5,344 nucleotides of DNA, taken from NCBI GenBank assembly GCA_027064745.1, contig JAMOPD010000209.1, positions 1-5,344 of the forward strand. The letters are read 5' to 3'. Both the position numbers and the translations under genes were made by a program. Below the pieces are notes generated by a model. The model saw only the letters and a list, made by a program, of their open reading frames with translations, searched no databases and was not told where the DNA came from. The DNA comes from Thermococcaceae archaeon (GTDB lineage Archaea; Methanobacteriota_B; Thermococci; Thermococcales; Thermococcaceae). Positions 1 to 4,779 of this stretch are shown piece after piece; within the stretch, counting starts at the first letter, position 1, and every line of letters begins with the position of its first letter.

Positions 1-983
1 CTACTGATAGAGATTCACTGATGCAATCTGCTTCTAAATATATTGCAGGTATAGGAGATATAAGCACTGCAATAATCTTTGCAATGGAAATTCAAAACTC
101 TCAGCTAAGAGATAAAGCCCTTCTTGATATAATAAAGAAAAACACCGCTATGCTTGAGAAGGAGCATATAAAAATCGCATATCGACTTAGAAAGACCAAA
201 CTTGCACTTGAAAGTATAAGCTCAGAACCCTATATCTCAGAGGCATATATAGAACTTATCAGACTCTATCTGCATTTGGGAAGTTACGAAAAGGCTATAA
301 ATTTGCTCGATGAAATAAAAAAGAGACCCTGGGCCAAACTGGCATTCAAGGAGATTGTATTTTATCTTAAAGATAAAAACGAACTTAATCATTATGTCCC
401 CATTTTATACCAAGCAGCTGAGAGCTTATCAAAAAAGTTTGGAAATGAATTTCTTGTTGAAATGGCTATGGCATTAGCCCTTAATGGAGCGGTAGAGTCT
501 GCTATCAAACTTATAGGGGGACTTGAAGAAGGTTTAGTTTATATTACCAGAGATTTATTAGAGAAAAATCAAGATGTACTTCCTGACCTTATTAAGGCTC
601 TACCTCCTGGAAAGAAGAAAACTGTAGGAAAGGAGATAATGAATCATCTCCTCGAACATCCCGAAAGAGGAGATAACGAGCTTATCAAAGCTATAAGGGA
701 GATAAATAGTGAGGAAATTATGGTAAAACTTGTAAGATACTATATTCTTATCGGGAATGTGGAAGAAGGTAGGAAAGTCGCACTGAACATTAAGAATACA
801 CACCTTCGTTCAGTGGCCCTTGCAGATGTTGCCCATGGTTTCCTCAAGAAAAATGAAGTTGCAGAAGCTATTGATGCAGCATTGGAAGTTAAAGATCCAA
901 AATTTTCATCGATTCTTGTATCAGAAATCCTACTAAAAGCCCTAGATAATGAAATTAACAAGAGGAAGAGGGTGACAACATGA
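1..983 (+). CDS. Helical-repeat (TPR-like) protein, 5' partial
   Basis: The frame is open from base 3 to a TGA at 981-983, so the true start probably lies left of the window; the first internal ATG is at 21 and has no GGTGA before it. Numbered from that ATG (320 residues), the protein is almost entirely helical, with degenerate units of about 30-35 residues. Four are clear: residues 12-40, 88-117, 246-276 and 279-308. They share the pattern A-x3-A-x2-I/V followed by K/D-rich turns and 'LR-x-x-AL-x-(D)-I/V', as in TPR-like solenoids. Such solenoids usually mediate protein-protein contacts; no catalytic motif, signal peptide or membrane segment is seen. The stop overlaps the start of the next gene as ATGA, so the two are probably translationally coupled. 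Sampled rows are only about 32-37% GC, lower than genes further right. The family and partner are not recognised. Confidence 0.85.
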   Translation, partial: TDRDSLMQSASKYIAGIGDISTAIIFAMEIQNSQLRDKALLDIIKKNTAMLEKEHIKIAYRLRKTKLALESISSEPYISEAYIELIRLYLHLGSYEKAINLLDEIKKRPWAKLAFKEIVFYLKDKNELNHYVPILYQAAESLSKKFGNEFLVEMAMALALNGAVESAIKLIGGLEEGLVYITRDLLEKNQDVLPDLIKALPPGKKKTVGKEIMNHLLEHPERGDNELIKAIREINSEEIMVKLVRYYILIGNVEEGRKVALNIKNTHLRSVALADVAHGFLKKNEVAEAIDAALEVKDPKFSSILVSEILLKALDNEINKRKRVTT

Positions 984-1270
984 AGTGGCTCAAAGCATTA
1001 CTTGGAAAAAACAAGGAAGAGGATGGGATTGAATATATACAAACCCTCATAAACGACATACTCAAAAAGGAGAGGTTATATACAAATGAAATTCTTTTTA
1101 GAGACGCTGTTGATGAAATTCACACTCAGTTAAAGAGATTGGTCATCAAAGATGGAAATAGAGATTTAGTAGAAGCATATGAAAAGTCAGTGCTATTAAA
1201 ATATTTGTCTCAAAAACATGAAATTAACGAAAAGCAATTACTCGAGGAGATATTAGAACTTATTCGTTGA
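980..1270 (+). CDS. Hypothetical protein, 96 aa, helical and charged
   Basis: The ATG at 980 overlaps the stop of the preceding gene (ATGA) and follows a GGTGA at 971-975 by 4 bases, which makes both gene and start convincing. The 96-residue product begins MKWLKALLGKNKEED, a short amphipathic helix that could lie on a membrane surface or pack on a partner, and continues as predicted helices rich in Leu, Ile, Lys and Glu. No cysteine cluster, nucleotide-binding motif, signal peptide or transmembrane segment is visible. I do not recognise the family. Its coupling to the helical-repeat protein suggests the two act together, perhaps as a scaffold and a small partner, but that is inference. It is strongly AT-rich; the row at 1081-1140 is 30% GC. 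Confidence 0.8.
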   Translation: MKWLKALLGKNKEEDGIEYIQTLINDILKKERLYTNEILFRDAVDEIHTQLKRLVIKDGNRDLVEAYEKSVLLKYLSQKHEINEKQLLEEILELIR

Positions 1271-1271
1271 A

Positions 1272-1276
1272 GGTGA
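1272..1276 (+). promoter_or_regulatory. GGTGA ribosome binding site that fixes the YjbQ start
   Basis: GGTGA lies 5 bases before ATG 1282. A longer reading from TTG 1267 would overlap this site and leave it without a Shine-Dalgarno, so ATG 1282 is chosen. Confidence 0.75.
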
Positions 1277-1281
1277 TAGCC

Positions 1282-1686
1282 ATGTTACATGAAATTAATA
1301 TTAAAACTTCCCGTGAGTTTGAGATAGTTGATATAACAGGGGATATCCAACACTTGGTATGGAAGAGTGGCATCAAGGAAGGTATTGCGGTTGTATTCAC
1401 CCGCCATACAACAACCGGTCTTTTTATAAATGAGAATGAAAGCGGCCTGCTTCAGGACATAAAGGAAAGGATGGGAGAGTTAATTCCTAAAGGAGTAGGA
1501 TACAACCATGATAGAATAGACAGCAATGCTCACTCACACCTCAGAGCAACTCTACTTCTGAATCCTGAAGTAGTAATCCCTATAGAGGAAGGGGAGCTAA
1601 TTCTCGGTACATGGCAGCGAGTTCTTTTCGCTGAACTGGATGGACCAAGAACCAGAAAGGTTTTGATAAAAATCTGCAAGTGCTGA
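1282..1686 (+). CDS. YjbQ / UPF0047 family protein, 134 aa
   Basis: The product is a full-length member of the YjbQ/UPF0047 (TIGR00149) family, usually about 130-140 residues. Visible family motifs are TRHTTTGLFINENESG (residues 40-55), a Tyr-x-His at 74-76, NAHSHLRA (82-89), GTWQ (109-112) and ELDGPRTR (118-125). The repeated conserved histidines suggest a metal or phosphate site. Databases often call the family 'secondary thiamine-phosphate synthase', because some bacterial members can replace ThiE weakly; the physiological role in archaea is not settled. The protein should be cytosolic. The start is ATG 1282, set by the GGTGA at 1272-1276, leaving 11 bases after the preceding stop, so it is probably co-transcribed with the two genes upstream. 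Its base composition (about 42-50% GC in sampled rows) differs from theirs, so the operon may be a recent arrangement. The protein ends in Cys-Lys-Cys. Confidence 0.93.
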   Translation: MLHEINIKTSREFEIVDITGDIQHLVWKSGIKEGIAVVFTRHTTTGLFINENESGLLQDIKERMGELIPKGVGYNHDRIDSNAHSHLRATLLLNPEVVIPIEEGELILGTWQRVLFAELDGPRTRKVLIKICKC

Positions 1687-1703
1687 ATTCGGAGCATTCA
1701 ATC

Positions 1704-1709
1704 TTTTTT
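1704..1709 (+). terminator. Oligo-T run, probable terminator of the left operon
   Basis: Six T residues begin 17 bases after the YjbQ stop codon. Archaeal termination, well studied in Thermococcus, needs mainly a U-rich tract. The run sits in the loop of a weak pairing of GGAGCA (1691-1696) with TGCTCC (1724-1729). No other T-run occurs before the next gene. Confidence 0.45.
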
Positions 1710-1749
1710 AAAGTCCAGTGAGGTGCTCCATAAAGGCAAGCATCAAGGA

Positions 1750-1785
1750 GGTTATGCCAGCAAACCCACTGGGGCTGGCATGATC
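1750..1785 (+). repeat. Intergenic inverted repeat / hairpin
   Basis: ATGCCAGC (1754-1761) pairs perfectly with GCTGGCAT (1774-1781). The stem can be extended outward by GGTT/GATC with two G-T wobbles, and inward, after an AAA bulge, by CCC/GGG around an ACT loop. It ends 18 bases before a plausible box A for the winged-helix gene, so it could be an operator for that protein. It could also be a transcript hairpin from read-through or part of a small RNA. There is no T-run behind it, so it is not a standard terminator. Confidence 0.6.
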
Positions 1786-1802
1786 AGTTCTAATCAGAAA
1801 GC

Positions 1803-1810
1803 CTATATGT
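1803..1810 (+). promoter_or_regulatory. Candidate box A promoter for the winged-helix operon
   Basis: CTATATGT, preceded by purine-rich CAGAAAGC as a possible BRE, is centred near 1806. Initiation about 26 bases downstream would fall near 1832 and give a leader of about 12 bases that just includes the GGGGTG ribosome binding site (1834-1839). A second TATATA at 1825-1830 is too close to the ATG to serve this start. Confidence 0.4.
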
Positions 1811-1843
1811 CCTGACCAATCCAGTATATATCAGGGGTGCTGA

Positions 1844-2281
1844 ATGAACAACGATATCGAGCGACTTTCAGAAGAGATGGAAAAGCTTAGAGAATCACTC
1901 AACAAACTGATGCAGAGCTTTGAAATTGTTTCTCAGCTCGCTCAGAGCTACATAAAGCTGGTCAGTCTGTATGCTGAATATGGAGAGCTCAGCATAGACG
2001 TTGTGATTCCTGAAATAAGACACGATTCCATAGCAAGGGAAATTGTGAGAATTCTTTTTGACCTGAAAAGGGCAAATATAAGTCAGATTACTCGGGAGCT
2101 AAAGGGTCGAAGGGGAAAAGGCTCTAGGAATACAGTCAGGGAAAAGATTAACCACCTTATTGAACTGGGTGTTGTTATGGAAATTAAAGGGGAGAGGGGT
2201 AAGTATTACACCCTAAGCAAAGCCGTGGTCAGCAGGTGGTTTGAACTGATCGGAATTCCGATTAAGTTTGAGCAGATATAA
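1844..2281 (+). CDS. Winged-helix DNA-binding protein with coiled-coil N-terminus
   Basis: The 145-residue product is a probable transcriptional regulator. Residues 4-46 form a long charged helix with heptad-like Leu/Ile spacing, likely a dimerising coiled coil. Residues about 60-130 read as a winged helix: 'IAREIVRILFDLKRANISQITRELKG' (read here in two parts, 63-75 and 76-88) gives the first helices, NTVREKINHLIELGVV (96-111) is a typical recognition helix plus turn, and EIKGERGKYYTLS (113-125) is the beta wing. The basic GRRGKGSR just before the recognition helix could contact DNA. The start is ATG 1844 behind GGGGTG at 1834-1839. It is the first gene of a three-gene unit and has an inverted repeat upstream, so autoregulation is likely but inferred. 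No ligand-binding domain is seen. The exact family is not identified. Confidence 0.88.
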   Translation: MNNDIERLSEEMEKLRESLNKLMQSFEIVSQLAQSYIKLVSLYAEYGELSIDVVIPEIRHDSIAREIVRILFDLKRANISQITRELKGRRGKGSRNTVREKINHLIELGVVMEIKGERGKYYTLSKAVVSRWFELIGIPIKFEQI

Positions 2282-2291
2282 TATTAACCGA

Positions 2292-2296
2292 GGTGA
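2292..2296 (+). promoter_or_regulatory. GGTGA ribosome binding site deciding the start at 2302
   Basis: GGTGA lies 5 bases before ATG 2302. The in-frame GTG at 2293 lies inside this site and is rejected as a start. Confidence 0.7.
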
Positions 2297-2301
2297 TTGA
2301 T

Positions 2302-2769
2302 ATGGATGAGGAAATTCGGAGGAATGAAGACCATATAGATAAAACTCTGAGACAGCTGCTTGAAGAGCTGAAAAATGCAAAGAGCGAAGAAGAGATTGAG
2401 TTGATTGAGAAGAAAATAGAGCTGCTTGAAGACATGATCGAAGAGAAAGGCCATAAAAAGAAGGTAGAATTCAAAACAGAAAACGATGCACAGGAGGTAA
2501 AGGAGATTATGGATGCCCTTGCAGAGAGCCTACCGAAGATAATGGACTCCCTAATGGGGCCACTTAAGGAACTGTTGAATGAGCTCTATGATCCTGAGAA
2601 AGCAGAGATGCTGGGGAAGAACATAGCGACGTTCTACAAGGAGATGGTAGCTGCAGGAATGGAGCCGGATAAAGCATTTGAACTGACGAAAAATTATATG
2701 GAAAGCATAAACGTCGTCAAATCACTCCTCGAGGCCTTTGTGAGGAAAAGTGAGAGGGTGAAGCATTGA
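2302..2769 (+). CDS. Hypothetical helical / coiled-coil protein, 155 aa
   Basis: I do not recognise the family. Residues 1-50 form a highly acidic and basic coiled-coil hairpin (TLRQLLEELKNAKSEEEIEL, then IEKKIELLEDMIEEKG). A short charged linker follows (51-63), then an amphipathic helical domain (64-150) rich in Met and Leu: EIMDALAESLPKIMDSLMGP (68-87) and a segment around FYKEMVAAGMEPDKAFELTK (111-130). The protein has no Cys, His-rich, nucleotide-binding or membrane motif and is probably cytosolic. ATG 2302 follows a GGTGA by 5 bases and lies 20 bases after the winged-helix gene, so co-transcription is likely. Its stop overlaps the next ATG by one base (TGATG). The G-M-x-P-D-x3-x-L-T-K motif resembles one in that next product, suggesting related or interacting partners. 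Confidence 0.85.
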   Translation: MDEEIRRNEDHIDKTLRQLLEELKNAKSEEEIELIEKKIELLEDMIEEKGHKKKVEFKTENDAQEVKEIMDALAESLPKIMDSLMGPLKELLNELYDPEKAEMLGKNIATFYKEMVAAGMEPDKAFELTKNYMESINVVKSLLEAFVRKSERVKH

Positions 2770-3005
2770 TGCTTTCCTCTATTTTTAAAGTCTCTTACAT
2801 CATTCCTAAAGTGCTCTGGCACGTTGCAGGCATGAAGAGGATAATCAAACACGGAAAGCGAGCCTTTGAACAATCTCTCAAAGAAAATGGTGTCCCTGAG
2901 GAGATTGTAACAGAACTGGTTAAAGAATTTGTGTTCATAGATGAAATCATCTCAGTTCAGTTCTTGCGAATGATTATAAGTCAGGAAAAGAATGAGATTA
3001 AATAG
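2769..3005 (+). CDS. Hypothetical small helical protein, 78 aa
   Basis: The stop of the preceding gene and this ATG share one base (TGATG), and GGTGA at 2757-2761 lies 7 bases before it; an adjacent TTG at 2766, only 4 bases from the GGTGA, is a possible alternative start adding one residue. The N-terminus (LSSIFKVSYIIPKVLWHVAG, residues 2-21) is hydrophobic with few charges and could touch a membrane, but it is short for a confident transmembrane helix. A basic stretch (MKRIIKHGKRAF, 22-33) follows, then NGVPEEIVTELVKEF (40-54), matching the G-x-P-E-x3-x-L-x-K-x-aromatic motif of the neighbouring protein, and a hydrophobic helix (55-70). No known family is recognised. It is the last gene of the three-gene unit; its 3' end overlaps the convergent GTPase gene by 8 bp. 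Confidence 0.78.
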   Translation: MLSSIFKVSYIIPKVLWHVAGMKRIIKHGKRAFEQSLKENGVPEEIVTELVKEFVFIDEIISVQFLRMIISQEKNEIK

Positions 3006-3558
3006 CATATTGAGCATAATAAGCCAGAGCCTTCAAGAGCTCATTGAGGCCCTCAAAAGTCACCAGCGAGAGAGGTATTGCATCCTGTTCAAGCCGTTTT
3101 CTGATGATTTCTCTCAGTTCCTCCACTCTCTCCCTCGACACTAAATCAACTTTATTTATGACAACTATTATGGGCTTCCCGTAACGCATCTTGAGGAGGT
3201 AATGAAGTTTCTCCATCCCCCTGTGGAGGCCGTACTGAGCGTCTACCATATGTATGATGACATCCGAGGATATTATCTCATCCAGAACCTCCCTGAACCT
3301 TTCCTCACTGAGAACCTTTCCTCTAAGCTCCTTCTGGGGATCGAAAAGACCGGCAGTATCTATAAGCACGAACTCATCTGCCCCGCCCCTTGGGTTCTTC
3401 ATGCTCTTGGGAATCTTTAGCTTTCCAAAGCGCCTCCTGATTGTGCCTTTCGTCGTCCCGGGCAGGTTTTCGACCTCTGAAACTCTCCCTCCTATGAGAG
3501 TATTCATGAGGGTTGATTTACCAACATTCTCAGCACCGATAATCGCAACCTTTATCAT
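2998..3558 (-). CDS. Era/Der-like small GTPase, 186 aa
   Basis: The product is a single-domain GTP-binding protein of the TRAFAC class, most like the Era/Der (HSR1-related) group. G1 is GAENVGKS (8-15), G2 the Thr pair in LPGTTKGT (32-39), G3 DTAG (67-70), G4 NKVD (135-138), and G5 is probably SLVT-x-EG (164-170) in place of the usual SA-x-x-G. The residue after the G3 glycine is Leu, where Ras has its catalytic Gln, as in hydrophobe-substituted (HAS) GTPases. It lacks the KH domain of bacterial Era and the second GTPase domain of Der, so a role in ribosome assembly is only a family-based guess. A loop with MKNPRGGADE (53-62) lies just before G3. The start is ATG 3558, with GGTGA 5 bases upstream (3564-3568); a longer reading from 3582 would swallow that site. 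It converges with and slightly overlaps the upstream operon and diverges from the beta-rich/HD pair. Confidence 0.94.
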   Translation of the reverse strand: MIKVAIIGAENVGKSTLMNTLIGGRVSEVENLPGTTKGTIRRRFGKLKIPKSMKNPRGGADEFVLIDTAGLFDPQKELRGKVLSEERFREVLDEIISSDVIIHMVDAQYGLHRGMEKLHYLLKMRYGKPIIVVINKVDLVSRERVEELREIIRKRLEQDAIPLSLVTFEGLNELLKALAYYAQYAI

Positions 3559-3563
3559 ATCCC

Positions 3564-3568
3564 TCACC
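3564..3568 (-). promoter_or_regulatory. GGTGA ribosome binding site of the GTPase gene
   Basis: The minus strand reads GGTGA followed by GGGAT and then the ATG at 3558. It selects that start over an in-frame codon 24 bases upstream. Confidence 0.75.
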
Positions 3569-3589
3569 GTTAATACAATCAATCATCTC

Positions 3590-3598
3590 GATATAAGT
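3590..3598 (-). promoter_or_regulatory. Candidate box A promoter of the GTPase gene
   Basis: On the minus strand ACTTATATC is centred near 3594. Initiation about 25 bases downstream falls near 3568-3570, immediately before the GGTGA, giving the very short leader usual in this group. Read on the plus strand, the same element would initiate inside the divergent gene, so it is assigned to the minus strand. Confidence 0.5.
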
Positions 3599-3602
3599 CT
3601 TA

Positions 3603-3607
3603 GGTGA
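3603..3607 (+). promoter_or_regulatory. GGTGA ribosome binding site deciding the start at 3613
   Basis: GGTGA lies 5 bases before ATG 3613. The GTG at 3604 lies within the site and is rejected. A weak promoter candidate for this gene is TTAATACA (3570-3577), which would initiate near 3599; it is not strong enough to list by itself. Confidence 0.7.
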
Positions 3608-3612
3608 TTGCT

Positions 3613-3927
3613 ATGCCGAAGAGGGTGAAGCTCGGTCATCATTATTATTACATCGTTACGTCTGAAAGCCTAACCAACGGTAGGTTCAAGGGCAAAAATG
3701 TTGTTCTGGAGGGCATCATTGAGGATAAGCCACATATAGAATTTCTGCCCATGGAATTGCCAAGTTCGAGAACAACTTTTCATGTTGATAGGTTTAAAAT
3801 AGAATTCCCCGGAACTCCATATGTAGGTAAAGGCGATGTGGTTAAGGTGTACGGGCGCTTTGTAGGTGATGGCATTATTGCAAGTGCAATCGAAACCGAA
3901 AAAGCCCTATACACTGCAGAGGATTGA
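3613..3927 (+). CDS. Small beta-rich protein, possible OB-fold, 104 aa
   Basis: The 104-residue product alternates predicted strands: KNVVLEGIIEDK (28-39), HIEFLP (41-46), TTFHVDRFKIEF (54-65), DVVKVYGRFVGDGIIASAIE (75-94). The pattern 'strand, loop, V-x-G-D-V-V-K-V-Y-G-R-F' and the late 'G-x-I-x-A-x-x-I' resemble OB-fold nucleic-acid-binding domains, but no exact family is recognised and the match is by shape only. The aromatic-basic N-terminus (GHHYYYIV, 8-15) is notable. The start is ATG 3613 from the GGTGA at 3603-3607. It ends two bases before the HD-domain gene begins, so the two are almost certainly one transcript, and it diverges from the GTPase across a 54-bp region. No signal peptide or membrane segment is seen. 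Confidence 0.85.
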   Translation: MPKRVKLGHHYYYIVTSESLTNGRFKGKNVVLEGIIEDKPHIEFLPMELPSSRTTFHVDRFKIEFPGTPYVGKGDVVKVYGRFVGDGIIASAIETEKALYTAED

Positions 3928-3929
3928 AT

Positions 3930-4409
3930 ATGCTTTTCCTTTTCTTTGAGGCTGGAAAACTTAAGCGCCTTCCGAGAACAGGCTGGCTTCTTAAGGGCAT
4001 TCCGAATCTAGAAAGCATAGCTGATCACAGCTTCAGAGTTTCGCTCATAACTATGTTTTTAGCCGATGAATTAAAGGCGAAAGGTCTTGAAATAGATGTT
4101 GAGCGTGCCTTAAAGATAGCCCTGCTTCACGACTTAGCTGAGGCTAGGCTCACAGATATACCCCCAACAGCTCAATACTATATTGACAAGAGCAAAGCCG
4201 AGAAGAAAGCGGCAATGGAAATGCTTCTTTCAACTCCGAGACCGCGGGAGTACGAGGAGGGACTCAGCTTGGAGGGCAGGCTCGTTAAATTCGCCGATAA
4301 ACTGGAGATGCTGATTCAAGCATATGAATATGAAAAGACTGGTTTTAAAGACCTTAACGAGTTCTGGAAGGTTATTGAAAAACTCAAAGAGAGCGAGTTC
4401 TACGAATAG
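3930..4409 (+). CDS. HD-domain nucleotidase/phosphohydrolase (YfbR/HDDC2-like), 159 aa
   Basis: The product has the full HD metal-dependent phosphohydrolase signature: H33 in SIADHSFRVS (29-38), H67-D68 in ALLHDLAEA (64-72) with E71 following, and D123 in VKFADKLE (119-126). The opening LPRTGWLLKGIPNLES (14-29), the TDIPP segment (75-79) and the KAEKKAAMEMLL region (89-100) match the YfbR/HDDC2 group, whose studied members are divalent-metal 5'-deoxynucleotidases acting on dNMPs. The likely role is therefore nucleotide pool cleaning in the cytosol; substrate is inferred from family. Length is shorter than bacterial YfbR (about 200) but usual for compact archaeal forms. ATG 3930 is preferred, with AGAGGA at 3918-3923; TTG 3924 would leave no spacing. 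It begins two bases after the preceding stop. Confidence 0.92.
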   Translation: MLFLFFEAGKLKRLPRTGWLLKGIPNLESIADHSFRVSLITMFLADELKAKGLEIDVERALKIALLHDLAEARLTDIPPTAQYYIDKSKAEKKAAMEMLLSTPRPREYEEGLSLEGRLVKFADKLEMLIQAYEYEKTGFKDLNEFWKVIEKLKESEFYE

Positions 4410-4413
4410 TTCG

Positions 4414-4435
4414 GAGAGCTCGTTGATGGGCTCTC
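4414..4435 (+). repeat. Hairpin after the HD-domain gene
   Basis: GAGAGCTC (4414-4421) pairs with GGGCTCTC (4428-4435) through one wobble, around a GTTGAT loop, starting five bases after the stop codon. It may protect or help end the transcript, but no T-run follows directly. Confidence 0.45.
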
Positions 4436-4455
4436 GTTGCATCGAGATTAGAAAC

Positions 4456-4666
4456 TTACGAGAAGCCCTGTAAGAACTTCTCAGCCCTCTTTTCTTTTGA
4501 GAAGCTCTCGAAGCCGAGGTACAGACTGAGGAGCTCAAACTCCATAAGCTCCACAGAGAACTTCAATCCGAGCTCTTTTTCTTTCCGCCAAAGAGGAACA
4601 TACCGGTCAAGGGCAATAGCAATGGAACCACCTTTCAAACTTCTCCCTCAGGAGATCTCGAAATTT
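4456..4666 (-). pseudogene. Frameshifted, 5'-truncated gene remnant
   Basis: A minus-strand frame ends at the stop 4456-4458 and reads back to about 4635 as a protein-like sequence: IAIALDRYVPLWRKEKELG, KFSVELMEFELLSLYLGF, ESFSKEKRAEKFLQGF. Its only start is TTG 4638, with no ribosome binding site. The neighbouring frame from 4666 to about 4631 reads KFRDLLREKFER and then soon stops. Dropping one base near 4630 would join the two as KFRDLLREKFERGSIAIALD. This suggests a once-intact gene of about 70-75 codons with a frameshift and a lost 5' end. The composite, short and helical with a possible ribbon-helix-helix feel, might be an antitoxin-type or other small DNA-binding protein, but that is weak. 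The alternative is a genuine 60-residue TTG-start gene or chance coding. Confidence 0.4.
4460..4498 (+). terminator. Possible terminator: hairpin plus T-rich tract
   Basis: GAGAAG (4460-4465) can pair with CTTCTC (4477-4482), followed by the T-rich TCTTTTCTTTT (4488-4498). This could end the HD-gene transcript. The stretch also lies inside the decayed minus-strand frame, so the pairing may be incidental. Confidence 0.3.
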
Positions 4667-4734
4667 GGGGTACCGTCAGGAAGTCAGAGGGCCCGCCAGG
4701 CGCTCTTACGGGTCATCCTGACAGTATCAAATTT
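4661..4734. mobile_element. Candidate tiny MITE-like inverted-repeat element
   Basis: AAATTT occurs at 4661-4666 and again at 4729-4734. Just inside, TACCGTCAGGA (4671-4681) is the inverted copy of TCCTGACAGTA (4716-4726) with one mismatch. The 34-bp centre is G/C-rich (GGGCCCGCCAGGCG at 4689-4702), unlike its AT-rich surroundings. The layout fits a short non-autonomous element with 6-bp target duplication, which would have entered the decayed minus-strand frame. Because AAATTT is its own reverse complement, it may equally be part of the inverted repeat, and the whole could be a stem-loop RNA or regulatory structure before wtpA. It has no coding capacity. Confidence 0.4.
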
Positions 4735-4760
4735 AGAAAACAAAATCATTTACGTTAATG

Positions 4761-4779
4761 CATTTGTTTTATCAAAATG
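4761..4779. promoter_or_regulatory. Imperfect palindrome beside the wtpA box A
   Basis: CATTT (4761-4765) and AAATG (4775-4779) form inverted arms with an AT-rich middle and directly abut the box A; an AATGCATT palindrome overlaps on the left (4757-4764). The position over the BRE would suit a repressor or metal-responsive regulator, but AT-rich palindromes arise easily by chance. Confidence 0.25.

Noticed and set aside
600..961. Two minus-strand frames within the helical-repeat gene
   Set aside because: Both are antisense to a continuous plus-strand frame with repeats and show no start signals.
1825..1830. TATATA as promoter for the winged-helix gene
   Set aside because: It lies only about 14 bases before the ATG, so initiation would fall inside the gene.
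1780..1843. Possible C/D box small RNA (ATGATCA followed by CTGA at 1812 and 1840)
   Set aside because: The C-box has a mismatch, no internal C' box is present, and the second CTGA overlaps the ribosome binding region of the next gene.
2262..2474. Minus-strand frame very rich in Ser and Phe
   Set aside because: It is the antisense of a Glu/Lys-rich coiled-coil segment, which always gives Ser/Phe runs.
3254..3607. Long open frame on the plus strand across the GTPase gene
   Set aside because: It is antisense to a gene with clear G1, G3 and G4 motifs and its peptide is Ser/Pro/Phe-rich, typical of a shadow frame.
4230..4538. Minus-strand frame across the HD gene end
   Set aside because: It mostly lies antisense to the HD catalytic domain and has no ribosome binding site or recognisable motif.
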